23,337 bases of DNA, taken from assembly GCA_036794995.1 (NCBI GenBank), contig DAIRFP010000064.1, forward strand, positions 1 through 23,337, given 5' to 3'. A program made the position numbers and the translations under genes. The stretch is from DAIRFP01 sp036794995. GTDB taxonomy: Bacteria; Desulfobacterota; Binatia; UBA9968. The notes under the pieces were generated by a model, which was given only the letters and a program-made list of their open reading frames with translations, ran no database searches and was not told where the DNA came from. This document shows, piece after piece, positions 17,801-23,337 of the stretch (positions are counted from its first letter, which is position 1; every line of letters begins with the position of its first letter).

Positions 17801-20749
17801 GTCGCGTTCACGCCTAGAAGCAGCATCAACTTTGATTGCCAGATCAACATCGATGACACAAGCAGCGATACCACGGTTAATTGGCAATACAACACGGATC
17901 TCTTCACACCGGAAACTGTCCAACGCTGGTTGCATCATTACCGAACTTTGCTAGAAGGAATTGTCTCGAAACCCGATCAGACTGTTTCGGCTCTACCCTT
18001 ACTTACCGGACCGGAGAGGCAGCAACTCCTGGTAGAATGGAATGAGACGAAAAGCGATTACCCGAAGGACAAATGCGTCCATGAACTTTTCGAGGCCCAA
18101 GCCGGCCGATCTCCCGACGCCGTAGCAGTGGTTTTTGAAGGTAGGGAATTGACTTACGGAGAACTGAATCGGCGGGCAAATCTGCTCGCACACTATTTGT
18201 GTGCATTGGGTGTAGGGCCTGACGTTCCAGTTGGGATCTGCATGGATCGATCTTTGGAAATGATCATCGCTCTCTTGGGAACCCTAAAGGCCGGTGGAGC
18301 GTACGTGCCGCTGGATCCTGGTTACCCGAAGGACCGAATGAGTTTTATGATCAAGGACGCCAAGGTCGCGGTACTGCTAACTCAGCGGCGCTGGATGAAA
18401 ATGTTACCTGAACATGGGTCGCAAGTGTTTTGTCTTGATCCAAATTGGGAACGCCTGGTTAAAAAAAGAGTCGAGAATCCGGTCATCCAAATGGCGCCCG
18501 GGAATCTCGCCTATGTGGTTTACACCTCCGGTTCTACTGGACGACCCAAGGGAGTAGAAGTCCCTCATCGCGGTATTACTCGTTTATTATTGGGTGTTGA
18601 TTATGTGCAACTAGACGCAACTCAAACCTTCTGCCATCTGGCTCCCACTTCCTTTGACGCGGCTACCTTTGAACTATGGGGAGCACTTTTACACGGGGCA
18701 AAATGCGTACTATATCCCGGGGCCGTTCCAACTCCTGTTGAATTAGGAAAAGTACTCCACCAAAACAAAGTCAGCATTCTGTGGTTGACGGCATCATTAT
18801 TCAATACGGTTATTGACGAGGCGCCTGAAGCCTTGTCCGAAGTCCGACGATTATTGATAGGCGGTGAATCCCTTTCCGTAAAGCACGTGCGGCGAGCGCT
18901 TGATCTCCTTCCCGAAACCCAGATTATCAATTGCTATGGACCGACCGAGAGCACGACTTTTACGTCGTGCTATCCTATCCCTCGCCAACTCGATGAATCG
19001 ATCCGTTCGGTCCCAATCGGTCGACCGATAAGCAACACACAGGTCTATATTCTGGATTCGCGCTTGGAACCTGTTCCGGTTGGGGTTCCTGGAGAGCTCT
19101 ATATTGGAGGAGACGGGCTGGCTCGTGGATATCTAAATTGCCCGGAGTTGACAGCTGAGAGGTTTATTGCCAATCCCTTCGGTCATGAATCGGGAGAACG
19201 GCTGTACAAAACAGGAGATCTTGTTCGCTATCAAGCCTGTCGCAACATTGAATTTCTCGAACGGATCGACAATCAAGTCAAGATCCGGGGCTTCCGTGTT
19301 GAGCCAGGAGAGATCGAGGCGTTTTTGGGTCGATATCCAGGCGTGCGCGATAAACTAGTGATTGCACAGGAGGACATACTTGGGGACAAACGGCTAGTCG
19401 CCTATGTTCTTAGAAATCCAGGTCATGATTTTAAAAGTCGTGAACTGAGAAACTTTTTGAAGCGCCATTTACCTGAGTACATGGTGCCCTCAGCATTCGT
19501 GTTTCTAGACTCTTTACCGCTAACGCCCAACGGTAAGGTGGATTATCGCGCTCTCCCCGATGCCCGGTACGAGGACATGAAGGAATGCGAATATGTCGGG
19601 CCTCGGGATGAGACGGAACGCGTCCTGTGCCGCGTTTGGTCTGAAGTACTTGGCGTTGATGCTGTCGGTCTTGACGATAACTTCTTTGCGATCGGAGGGC
19701 ACTCGCTCCTAGCTGCTAGACTGTGCGCAAGATTGGACGAGGAATTCGGCCGCTCGCTTTCGCTCGGTGTCCTGTTCACGGCTCCGACCATTCGCTTACT
19801 CGCGGAATGCTACCGGACCTCTGCAGGATCAAAGGGCAGCTCTATACTCGTCCCACTCAGCACCGGGGGTAGTTTGCCACCAGTCTTTGCCGTACCGGGC
19901 GTATTCGGAAACGTGGTCGGCTTCGAGGCCCTGGCACGCGAGCTTGGATCCGAGCAGCCATTCTACCGGCTGCAATCGGTCGGGCTTGATGGGACAGAGG
20001 CGCCTCTCGATTCCATCGGAGAAATGGCAAGATTGTTTCTCACGGAGATGCGTTCGGTTCACCCGGGTCCTTACGCGATTCTCGGAGCCTGCTTTGGTGC
20101 AACCGTGGCCTACGAGATGACACGCCAGTTACTTGAAGGGGGGGAGGAAGTCGCATTCCTCGGCTTACTGGGCCCAACCGACCGCGAGGGTAACCCTGAG
20201 AAGGACAATCTTGCGCCTGTTCCGCGCGTCTGCAGACGCGCCATGGCTCTGGGCAACATTTGGAGCAATCGTTTGGGGCTGTATCTCGAGGAGATGCAAG
20301 GACTTTCCTCCCATGATCGGATCAAATATCTCACCAGTAAGATTTTTTCGCTCGGCGCCTCGATCGCTGATAAGAACCACTTGCAGGGTGCCCAGCGCGA
20401 GCTCAATCAAATTGAAGTTTATCGAGCGAATCTTGTTGCTCTTGATTGTTATCACCGTAAGTCACTGCATGGACGCTTAAGGGCTCTCGAGGTTTTTCAG
20501 CCGGTCCGGCTTGGTACCGATGTGCAAGAGCCTATCGATTGGAACGAGTTCTGGAAAGGATGCACGAAGGTACACCGCGTAGGGGGCCAGGACTCCGGGG
20601 ATATGCTGAGCGGCAAAAATGTGCGTGTGATTGCTGCGCTCCTTAAGGAGCGACTGATAGCCGCTTTCGCCGACGATTTTGGAACGGTGAGAAGAATCAA
20701 AGAAGCCAAACAAGAATTAACCCCAACTTCGCCTGGCGCGGCGGGGTGA
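11828..20749 (+). CDS. Hybrid PKS-NRPS: KS-AT-ACP-aminotransferase-C-A(Val-like)-PCP-TE
   Basis: This 2973-residue synthase finishes the chain. The KS (about 14-440) has Cys185, His321 and His361. The AT (about 536-850) has Ser633 in GHSLGE and HAFH at 729-732, a malonyl signature. The ACP Ser is 980 in LGLDSL. A class III PLP aminotransferase (about 1180-1590) has Asp1409 and Lys1437 (TYGKVIGGG). The C domain (about 1635-2060) has His1758/His1759/Asp1763. The A domain (YTSGSTGRPKG at 2232) gives code D-A-F-W-L-G-C-T-F-K, Val-like. The PCP Ser is 2626, and a TE (about 2670-2950) follows. No ketoreductase is present, so the beta-keto product can be aminated, as in iturin/mycosubtilin- and McyE-type modules. 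TE oddities: nucleophile Cys2755 (GACFGA), Gly2782 where Asp is usual, and Ser2923 where His is expected. A8 reads LERID instead of GRID. It starts 3 nt after module 2. Confidence 0.95.
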   Translation: MMKDSTSSAETTGLEIAIVGMAVRLPGARDVAEFWQNLRRGKESITFFSDDELKCAGIDPSLIANPNYVGGAAVLDGIELFDAAFFGFNPKEAGLLDPQHRLFLECAWEAIEDAGYTSDTYKGAIGVYAGASHSNYSFNVHSDSSGADSSNAYQILLRNGGDFVPTRVSYKLNLQGPSINVQTGCSTSLVAVHLASQGLLNGECDMALAGGVSASVPRRMGYLYQEGMINSPDGHCRAFDAKAKGTIGGEGVGVVVLKRLADAMTDGDTIYAIIKGSAINNDGSQKVGFTAPSVDGQAKVIRTAHVMANVDPESITYVEGHGTGTELGDPIEVAALTKAFRARTTKKRFCSIGSVKTNVGHLDVAAGVAGLIKTVLALKHKQLPPSLHFEKPNPKIDFDNSPFFVQNQLSEWPPGATPRRAGVSSFGIGGTNAHVVLEEAPARETVATNRMEQLIVLSAKTPGALEEATKNLACHLQDHPELHWADAAYTLQSGRRVFEHRRMVVCRDAASAVNSLSTGEPERVLTRHIGRTETAVAFMFPGQGAQYINMGKALYDEKSLFYNQISECAELLLPQLGLDIRAVLYPDPVHLEVPEQQINQTFITQPLLFAIEYSLAKLWMQWGIQPRSMIGHSLGEYVAASLAGVFSRDEALLLLAARARLMQSLPPGAMLAVRLPTADLEGRLGNDLSIAAINSPSLTVISGGVEQVQALADELTASKVPCRRLATSHAFHSQMLDSILGPFGDLVRRLRLNPPQIPWVSSLTGDWVTAAQATDPNYWVQQLRQPVRFADGLRVLLQEPNLSFLEVGPGQALSTLARQHPDRKVEHEILSSLHTDRGAGLDVSSMLHSLGRLWLAGTNVDWAGVHDYQPRQRIALPTYPFERKRFWVSRPEAEVDNGKKKEEGLPVMDSLPAVNQNELAVTNTDHTEFGQLQSHNVGTENTIRRDNVLANLQGLFSELSGIDVTEMDQSMPFLELGLDSLLLTQASATIQKQFGVKVTFRQLLEELSNLKALADHLSPLLPEEPSLNQASILQEKAAQLTPFSGNGAGKTVNVHQPVNASPSTLEQIFAKQLELMSRQLDMLQTGREVEPATRGVNGGAALHNAIDVVATRTPLMSGDVQEHPYSRPLVCEQAKPSTPGFGPYKPIIKDADRGLTPRQREYLDALIARYTARTRESKRLTSQHRPHLADPRTVAGFRLLWKELVYPIVTERSAGSRLWDVDGNEYVDLTSGFGAILFGHAPTFVTHAIEEQLQRGMEIGPQSPLAGRVAQLLCELTGMDRAAFCNTGSEAVLAALRIARTVTGREKVAMFSGDYHGIFDEVVVRSVGTKEVPKSRPAAPGIPVNMAENVIVLEYGSPKSLEILRAHAHELAAVIVEPVQSRRLDLQPKEFLQELRELTAQSGTALIFDEMVTGFRAHQGGAQALFGIKADIATYGKVIGGGLPIGVVAGKAAFMDALDGGMWNYGDNSAPEVGMTFFAGTFVRHPLVLAAAWACLNHLKEQGPDLQLQLNQRTQRLVEGLTAHTKRMELPVRVTHFSSLFSLEFSPDLPYANLFYAYMRDKGIHMWEGRVGVLTTAHADKDVDRIIDAFKESVAEMQEAGFLPAPPNAPEAMKKPHNSDAETPPSYPLTDAQRELWLATRMGDDSSRAFVDSVALHLHGPFQIEAMVKAIQQLVERHDSLRSTFTDNGEERVVAASIQLDVPLIDLSGLAQSDQPDRLAEIGAEESRELINLAKGPLLRSRIVKLQDEYHVVFLSTHHIAVDGWSLGVLLSELGAIYSAESNGKPHELPAARQFFDYQAWEEDQRQNGVRAASETYWLEQFKEPIPILELPVDRPRPEVKTYTAGRQQMVLPSGLCQDLRRLAARQGSTPFATLLAAFNALLYRLTGGDDIVVGIPAAGQLAFDAPDLVGHCVNFLPVRNRINSSSPFSEHLATVKNLVLEAYDHQNYTYGSLLEKLKLPRDPSRLPLVSVSFNLDRVRGRPDFGNLDVEVAFTPRSSINFDCQINIDDTSSDTTVNWQYNTDLFTPETVQRWLHHYRTLLEGIVSKPDQTVSALPLLTGPERQQLLVEWNETKSDYPKDKCVHELFEAQAGRSPDAVAVVFEGRELTYGELNRRANLLAHYLCALGVGPDVPVGICMDRSLEMIIALLGTLKAGGAYVPLDPGYPKDRMSFMIKDAKVAVLLTQRRWMKMLPEHGSQVFCLDPNWERLVKKRVENPVIQMAPGNLAYVVYTSGSTGRPKGVEVPHRGITRLLLGVDYVQLDATQTFCHLAPTSFDAATFELWGALLHGAKCVLYPGAVPTPVELGKVLHQNKVSILWLTASLFNTVIDEAPEALSEVRRLLIGGESLSVKHVRRALDLLPETQIINCYGPTESTTFTSCYPIPRQLDESIRSVPIGRPISNTQVYILDSRLEPVPVGVPGELYIGGDGLARGYLNCPELTAERFIANPFGHESGERLYKTGDLVRYQACRNIEFLERIDNQVKIRGFRVEPGEIEAFLGRYPGVRDKLVIAQEDILGDKRLVAYVLRNPGHDFKSRELRNFLKRHLPEYMVPSAFVFLDSLPLTPNGKVDYRALPDARYEDMKECEYVGPRDETERVLCRVWSEVLGVDAVGLDDNFFAIGGHSLLAARLCARLDEEFGRSLSLGVLFTAPTIRLLAECYRTSAGSKGSSILVPLSTGGSLPPVFAVPGVFGNVVGFEALARELGSEQPFYRLQSVGLDGTEAPLDSIGEMARLFLTEMRSVHPGPYAILGACFGATVAYEMTRQLLEGGEEVAFLGLLGPTDREGNPEKDNLAPVPRVCRRAMALGNIWSNRLGLYLEEMQGLSSHDRIKYLTSKIFSLGASIADKNHLQGAQRELNQIEVYRANLVALDCYHRKSLHGRLRALEVFQPVRLGTDVQEPIDWNEFWKGCTKVHRVGGQDSGDMLSGKNVRVIAALLKERLIAAFADDFGTVRRIKEAKQELTPTSPGAAG

Positions 20750-20765
20750 GCTATGAGTTACAAGA

Positions 20766-21059
20766 ATGAATCAAGCACCCAGCTCCATGAGCTTAGCAAA
20801 GCCTGTCCAGATCCTACGGAAAGCCAACCTCACGCACGATGAATTCGTCGAAGAGTATCTCCTTCCTTTGCGGCCGGTCATATTGACAGAGGCCATAGCC
20901 CACTGGGTTGCATCAAGGAAATGGACCCCAAGCTTTTTTAGGGAGCATTACGGATCTACGCTCCTCACGATTGATGGACGCCAGCATACGATGCTAATTG
21001 GCGAGAGTTTGTCTCAGATTATTGCGGGAAATGGCCTCGACCTTATAGATATGGACTGA
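20766..21059 (+). pseudogene. Truncated JmjC/cupin_8-type oxygenase gene
   Basis: The 97-residue frame begins 16 bases after the synthase stop. Residues 15-66 read like the N-terminus of cupin_8/JmjC-like 2-oxoglutarate oxygenases: RPVILTEAIAHW, then RKWTPSFFREHYG. Family members run to about 300 residues, with an iron-binding HxD...H core that is entirely absent here. The frame stops at 21057-21059 and none of the three frames beyond restores the core. Its position suggests it once encoded a tailoring hydroxylase for the peptide, and that the island lost the rest. An overlapping ATG at 20753 opens only 29 codons in another frame. A functional short protein is possible but less likely. Confidence 0.6.
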
Positions 21060-21277
21060 AGGCTTACCTATGCGTCCTAGAATTCCTCGGTCCCCTTTTG
21101 GGTTAGTAACACCGCGGGAGCTGCTTCACATTGATCGGTGAGCTTTGCCACAAGAATTACACTGGCGATGCTCGCGGAAGGGCAAAGATTCTTTAATGCT
21201 AAGAGGCTTTTCAAGCTAGCATAGATCTTGCGCAGGCCACGACTGGGGGGTCTAACGTGATACGGAATTCAGAATAT

Positions 21278-21335
21278 TGGTGCCGGAGGGGGGACTTGAA
21301 CCCTCACAGGGTTACCCCTACCGGATTTTGAGTCC
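21278..21335 (-). tRNA. Truncated tRNA-Leu(CAA), 3' half only
   Basis: On the minus strand this reads anticodon loop CTCAAAA (anticodon CAA) with stem 3' side TCCGG, variable arm with a GGG-gtaa-CCC stem, T-arm with TTCAAGT loop, acceptor 3' side CTCCGGC, discriminator A and encoded CCA. The acceptor 5' side, D-arm and most of the anticodon-stem 5' side are missing: upstream sequence diverges right at the anticodon stem. It cannot be a functional tRNA. Loss at exactly this point is typical of the 3' duplicate left when an element integrates into a tRNA gene. A degenerate partner lies at 4655-4681. Confidence 0.75.
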
Positions 21336-21786
21336 TCTTTGTGTATGACCATCTAGTTGAAATTATTGAAATATTTCTCTAGATTATGTGACTGTGAAAG
21401 AAAATGTGTAAGTCGTACACGGCGTCGGAACGGATTGTTTTAAGCCATCAACAACTGGAGAACGGCGGCCACTCGACTTCACTGCGCACGAGCTGTCGAT
21501 GCTCCGCACGCGCTGAACGCGCGAGGACCCAGATAGGCTAATTTTTGAAATCACTTTGACTCCTCGGACGCCCATCTCTCAACACTGCCAACTAAGTTAC
21601 CCAGCAAAACTCGCCATTAAAGGGCTTCTTTCCTGACGGTCTTGGGTCATATCCACTACGACATAACCGCCTGCCAGCGCCATTCCATACAGTCCAATCT
21701 CAGAGTGAAAGGCTAACGCCCGCCTGATGTGCGCCTGGGGCAGTGCGGAGCCTGGCTCCGATTCCGTGACCAGCAGAGTGGGGGCC
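21336..21786. other. Non-coding stretch between tRNA remnant and katG remnant
   Basis: About 450 bases with only short frames (up to 63 codons) lacking recognisable motifs, plausible ribosome-binding sites or protein-like composition. If the tRNA fragment is a right-hand att site, an integrase tail might be expected here, but I could not see one. The sequence looks like decayed DNA. Confidence 0.45.
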
Positions 21787-21827
21787 AAAAAAAGGGCGAT
21801 GTTTCAGCTTTTTTGAAACACCGCCCT
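21787..21827 (-). terminator. Rho-independent terminator after the katG remnant
   Basis: The arms AGGGCGATGTTTCA (21793-21806) and TGAAACACCGCCCT (21814-21827) pair at 13 of 14 positions, with a 7-base loop. On the minus strand the stem is followed by a run of seven T. It lies about 35 bases past the katG-remnant stop, as expected for that gene's terminator. Confidence 0.8.
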
Positions 21828-21860
21828 CATTGGACCCTCTCGATGACGTTGTTGCTAAAT

Positions 21861-22320
21861 TCAGGCGAGGTCAAAGCGATCCAGGTTCTTCACTTTGTTC
21901 CAGGCCGCGACAAAGTCATGGACGAACTTCTCCTGCGCGTCCGAACTTCCGTACACCTCGGCCAGGGCCCGGAGCTGGGAGTGCGAACCGAAGATGAGTT
22001 CGACACGCGTGCCGGTCCACTTGACTTGGCCCGTCTTGCGATCGTGCCCTTCGAACACGTCCTTGGCATCTGAGACCGCGTTCCACTCGGTGCCCATGTC
22101 GAGCAGGTTCACGAACAAGTCGTTGGTCAGCGTCTCCGGCCGCCTGGTAAAGACGCCGTGTTGGGCTTGCCCGAAGCTGGCGTTCAGGGCCCGCATGCCG
22201 CCGACGAGAACCGTCATCTCTGGAGCGGTCAGCGTCAGCATGTTTGCCCGCTCCACCAGCAGCTCCTCCGCCGGTTTTCGGTGTCCGCTCGGAGGTAGTT
22301 GCGGAACCCGTCAGCTATCA
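21861..22320 (-). pseudogene. katG: C-terminal remnant of a catalase-peroxidase (KatG)
   Basis: The frame ends with the unmistakable KatG C-terminus: ANMLTLTAPEMTVLVGGMRA, then TLTNDLFVNLLDMGTEW, then KWTGTRVELIFGSHSQLRALAEVY, ending NLDRFDL. The preceding in-frame text PAEELLVERANM extends it upstream of the GTG at 22256. Further upstream, ADGFRNYLR (to about 22318) is again KatG but in another frame, implying a one-base loss near 22289. The remaining N-terminal part, roughly 80% of a normal 720-740-residue enzyme including the heme site, is gone. The KatG C-terminal domain alone is not catalytic. It follows a PerR/Fur-type gene directly, the usual perR-katG order, so it is probably the relic of that operon. 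Confidence 0.85.
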
Positions 22321-22350
22321 GGGCAGCCACCATAGCCGCTGGCCCTTCTT

Positions 22351-22738
22351 TTAGCCGGAACAGGCCTTGCACTCGCCAAAGAATGCCAACCGATGGGAGG
22401 TTACGGTGAAACCACCCTGGAGCAGGGAGGCGGGCAGGATCTCTTCGCCCTTCCCGACTAAGATGTCATACACCCGTCCACAGGTCTGGCAAATGAAGTG
22501 CTGGTGCGAGTCCAGCAGCGGGTCGAAGTGCTGCGTCCGACCCAGGGTCAGCACCTGGAGTTTCCCTTCAGCCACCAGTTTCTGCAGATTATGATAGACC
22601 GTACCGAAGACTGATGTTGGGGTTATGCCTGCGCACCCTTTGGTAGATCTGATCGGCCGTGGGATGCGAGTTGTCGCCGGCAACCTCGTGCCACACAACT
22701 TCAAGCTGCCTGGTTTTTCTGCCGGTGCTTTTCTCCAT
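22351..22738 (-). pseudogene. Fur/PerR-family regulator with a frameshift
   Basis: Reading from ATG at 22738, the first frame gives RQLEVVWHEVAGDNSHPTAD, then QIYQRVRRHNPNIS, the Fur-family winged-helix start. It then runs out of frame. The second half resumes one base later as GTVYHNLQKLVAEGKL, followed by the metal/dimerisation domain with HQHFICQTCGRVYD and a final ECKACSG. CxxC pairs (CQTC and CKAC) form the structural zinc site typical of PerR/Fur. One extra base at about 22606-22610 accounts for the break, and without it the product would be about 128 residues, slightly short of normal. It could be a sequencing error or true decay. Adjacency to katG sequences supports a peroxide-sensing PerR-like role. 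Confidence 0.8.
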
Positions 22739-22876
22739 GGGACGTCCTACGCCTCGAAATCTTCCGCAAGGAACCGCCTGGTTTCCGGTGCAAGCTTTGT
22801 CTCAGCCCGGGCCAGACCGGCGCCTCTCCATCACAATGTGCTCGTGGCCTGGTGACTCGCTACACACCCCCGTCAA

Positions 22877-22919
22877 CAGCAAGCGCGGGCGAGCCGCAGA
22901 TGGTAGCCCGCGCTTGCTG
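22877..22919 (-). terminator. Strong hairpin after the right-hand katG
   Basis: CAGCAAGCGCGGGC (22877-22890) and GCCCGCGCTTGCTG (22906-22919) are perfectly complementary over 14 bp around a 15-base loop. It begins about 50 bases beyond the stop of the katG running in from the right. There is no T-run, so it is terminator-like or an mRNA-stabilising structure rather than a classical intrinsic terminator. Confidence 0.6.
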
Positions 22920-22966
22920 AAAGCTATTGGTAACGAACCAAAGTGGCGGCCGCGGCCCCTCGCATC

Positions 22967-23337
22967 CTATCGCTCAAGGTCGAAGCGATCGTTGTTCATG
23001 ACCTTGTCCCACGCAGCCACGAAGTCACGCACGAACTTCTCCTTCGAGTCCTCTTGTGCGTAAACCTCCGCGAGGGCGCGGAGTTGGGAGTTTGAACCGA
23101 AGACGAGATCGACACGCGTGCCGGTCCACTTGACTTGCCCTGTCTTGCGATCGCGCCCTTCGAACACGTCCCCGGCGTCCGAGAGCGCCTTCCACTGCGT
23201 GCCCATGTCGAGCAAGCTCACGAAGAAGTCGTTGGTCAGCGTCTCGGGTTTCTTCGTGAAGACGCCGTGTCTTGGCTGTCCGGCATTGGCACCCAGCACG
23301 CGTAGGCCGCCGACGAGCACCGTCATCTCGGGCGCGG
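22967..23337 (-). CDS. katG: Catalase-peroxidase KatG, C-terminal part (cut by window edge)
   Basis: About 123 residues are visible, from APEMTVLVGGLRV to NNDRFDLER, including TLTNDFFVSLLDMGTQW and KWTGTRVDLVFGSNSQLRALAEVY. This is the end of the C-terminal peroxidase-like domain of a bifunctional heme catalase-peroxidase, which removes hydrogen peroxide in the cytoplasm. The frame is uninterrupted to the right edge, so the gene may be intact beyond it. It is closely similar to, but clearly distinct from, the remnant at 21861-22320 (differences include the last residues and the YAQEDSKEK segment). It lies upstream, in the direction of transcription, of the broken PerR-type gene. Confidence 0.92.
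   Translation of the reverse strand, partial: APEMTVLVGGLRVLGANAGQPRHGVFTKKPETLTNDFFVSLLDMGTQWKALSDAGDVFEGRDRKTGQVKWTGTRVDLVFGSNSQLRALAEVYAQEDSKEKFVRDFVAAWDKVMNNDRFDLER

Noticed and set aside
20753..20842. Alternative start ATG at 20753 for the gene after the synthase
   Set aside because: It opens a 29-codon frame in a different phase that does not encode the cupin_8-like motif. The ATG at 20766 does.
21278..21335. Functional tRNA-Leu gene
   Set aside because: The 5' acceptor strand, D-arm and most of the anticodon-stem 5' side are absent, and one T-stem pair is mismatched, so only a 3' fragment exists.
21384..21575. 63-codon minus-strand frame beside the tRNA remnant, considered as an integrase tail
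   Set aside because: No tyrosine-recombinase motifs (R...HxxR...Y context) are visible, and the composition is not protein-like.
1..23337. CRISPR array, transposase, integrase or phage genes
   Set aside because: I found no regularly spaced direct repeats and no frames with DDE, HUH or recombinase motifs anywhere in the window.

Overview
The window is bacterial DNA of moderate GC, a little over half by eye. It is dominated by a three-gene non-ribosomal peptide/polyketide assembly line of about 15.6 kb. The host cannot be fixed from sequence alone. The ECF-sigma/anti-sigma/DUF3106-type trio, a metal-dependent amidohydrolase of the PF04909 type, interspersed palindromic repeats of the TTCGAC...GTCGAA and TCAGGATGACA kinds, and a large NRPS/PKS island together suggest an uncultivated lineage such as Tectomicrobia/Entotheonella-like, NC10-like or a deltaproteobacterial relative. 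This is a low-confidence inference.

Layout. Positions 1-92 hold the tail of an unidentified gene. Positions 93-618 are repeat-bearing intergenic DNA ending in a very good RpoE/ECF-type promoter (about 531-560). Positions 619-2069 hold an ECF sigma factor, its zinc-finger membrane anti-sigma factor and a small exported DUF3106-like protein, probably one self-regulated stress operon. A convergent amidohydrolase lies at 2124-3254 on the minus strand. A palindromic repeat (3341-3429), a cupin dioxygenase-like gene (3599-4186) and an 84-residue unknown (4326-4580) follow.

Positions 4581-5173 are a non-coding leader with a tRNA-Leu 3'-end remnant and three perfect inverted repeats just upstream of the biosynthetic genes. 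The assembly line reads C-A-PCP (5174-8458), C-A-PCP (8468-11824), then KS-AT-ACP-aminotransferase-C-A-PCP-TE (11828-20749), all on the plus strand with gaps of 9 and 3 nt. I read A-domain specificity codes DAWQFGLIDK (Gln-like), DFWNIGMVHK (Thr) and DAFWLGCTFK (Val-like aliphatic). The AT carries the malonyl signature HAFH. There is no ketoreductase before the aminotransferase. Colinear logic therefore gives (acyl?)-Gln-Thr, elongation by malonate, transamination of the beta-keto group, then a Val-like residue and release. The Thr plus malonate plus amine unit would be a vicinal diamine, 3,4-diamino-5-hydroxyhexanoate, equivalent to an amino-for-hydroxyl statine. The terminal thioesterase has a Cys nucleophile (GACFG) and lacks the expected His.

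Downstream are a truncated JmjC/cupin_8-type gene (20766-21059) and a truncated tRNA-Leu(CAA) fragment (21278-21335). The two tRNA-Leu 3'-end copies (4655-4681 and 21281-21307) bracket the assembly line as direct repeats, suggesting a horizontally acquired island. The right end is a decayed oxidative-stress locus on the minus strand: a C-terminal katG remnant with its terminator, a frameshifted Fur/PerR-type regulator, and the C-terminus of a second katG running off the window edge. No PPTase, MbtH, exporter, integrase or transposase gene was seen.
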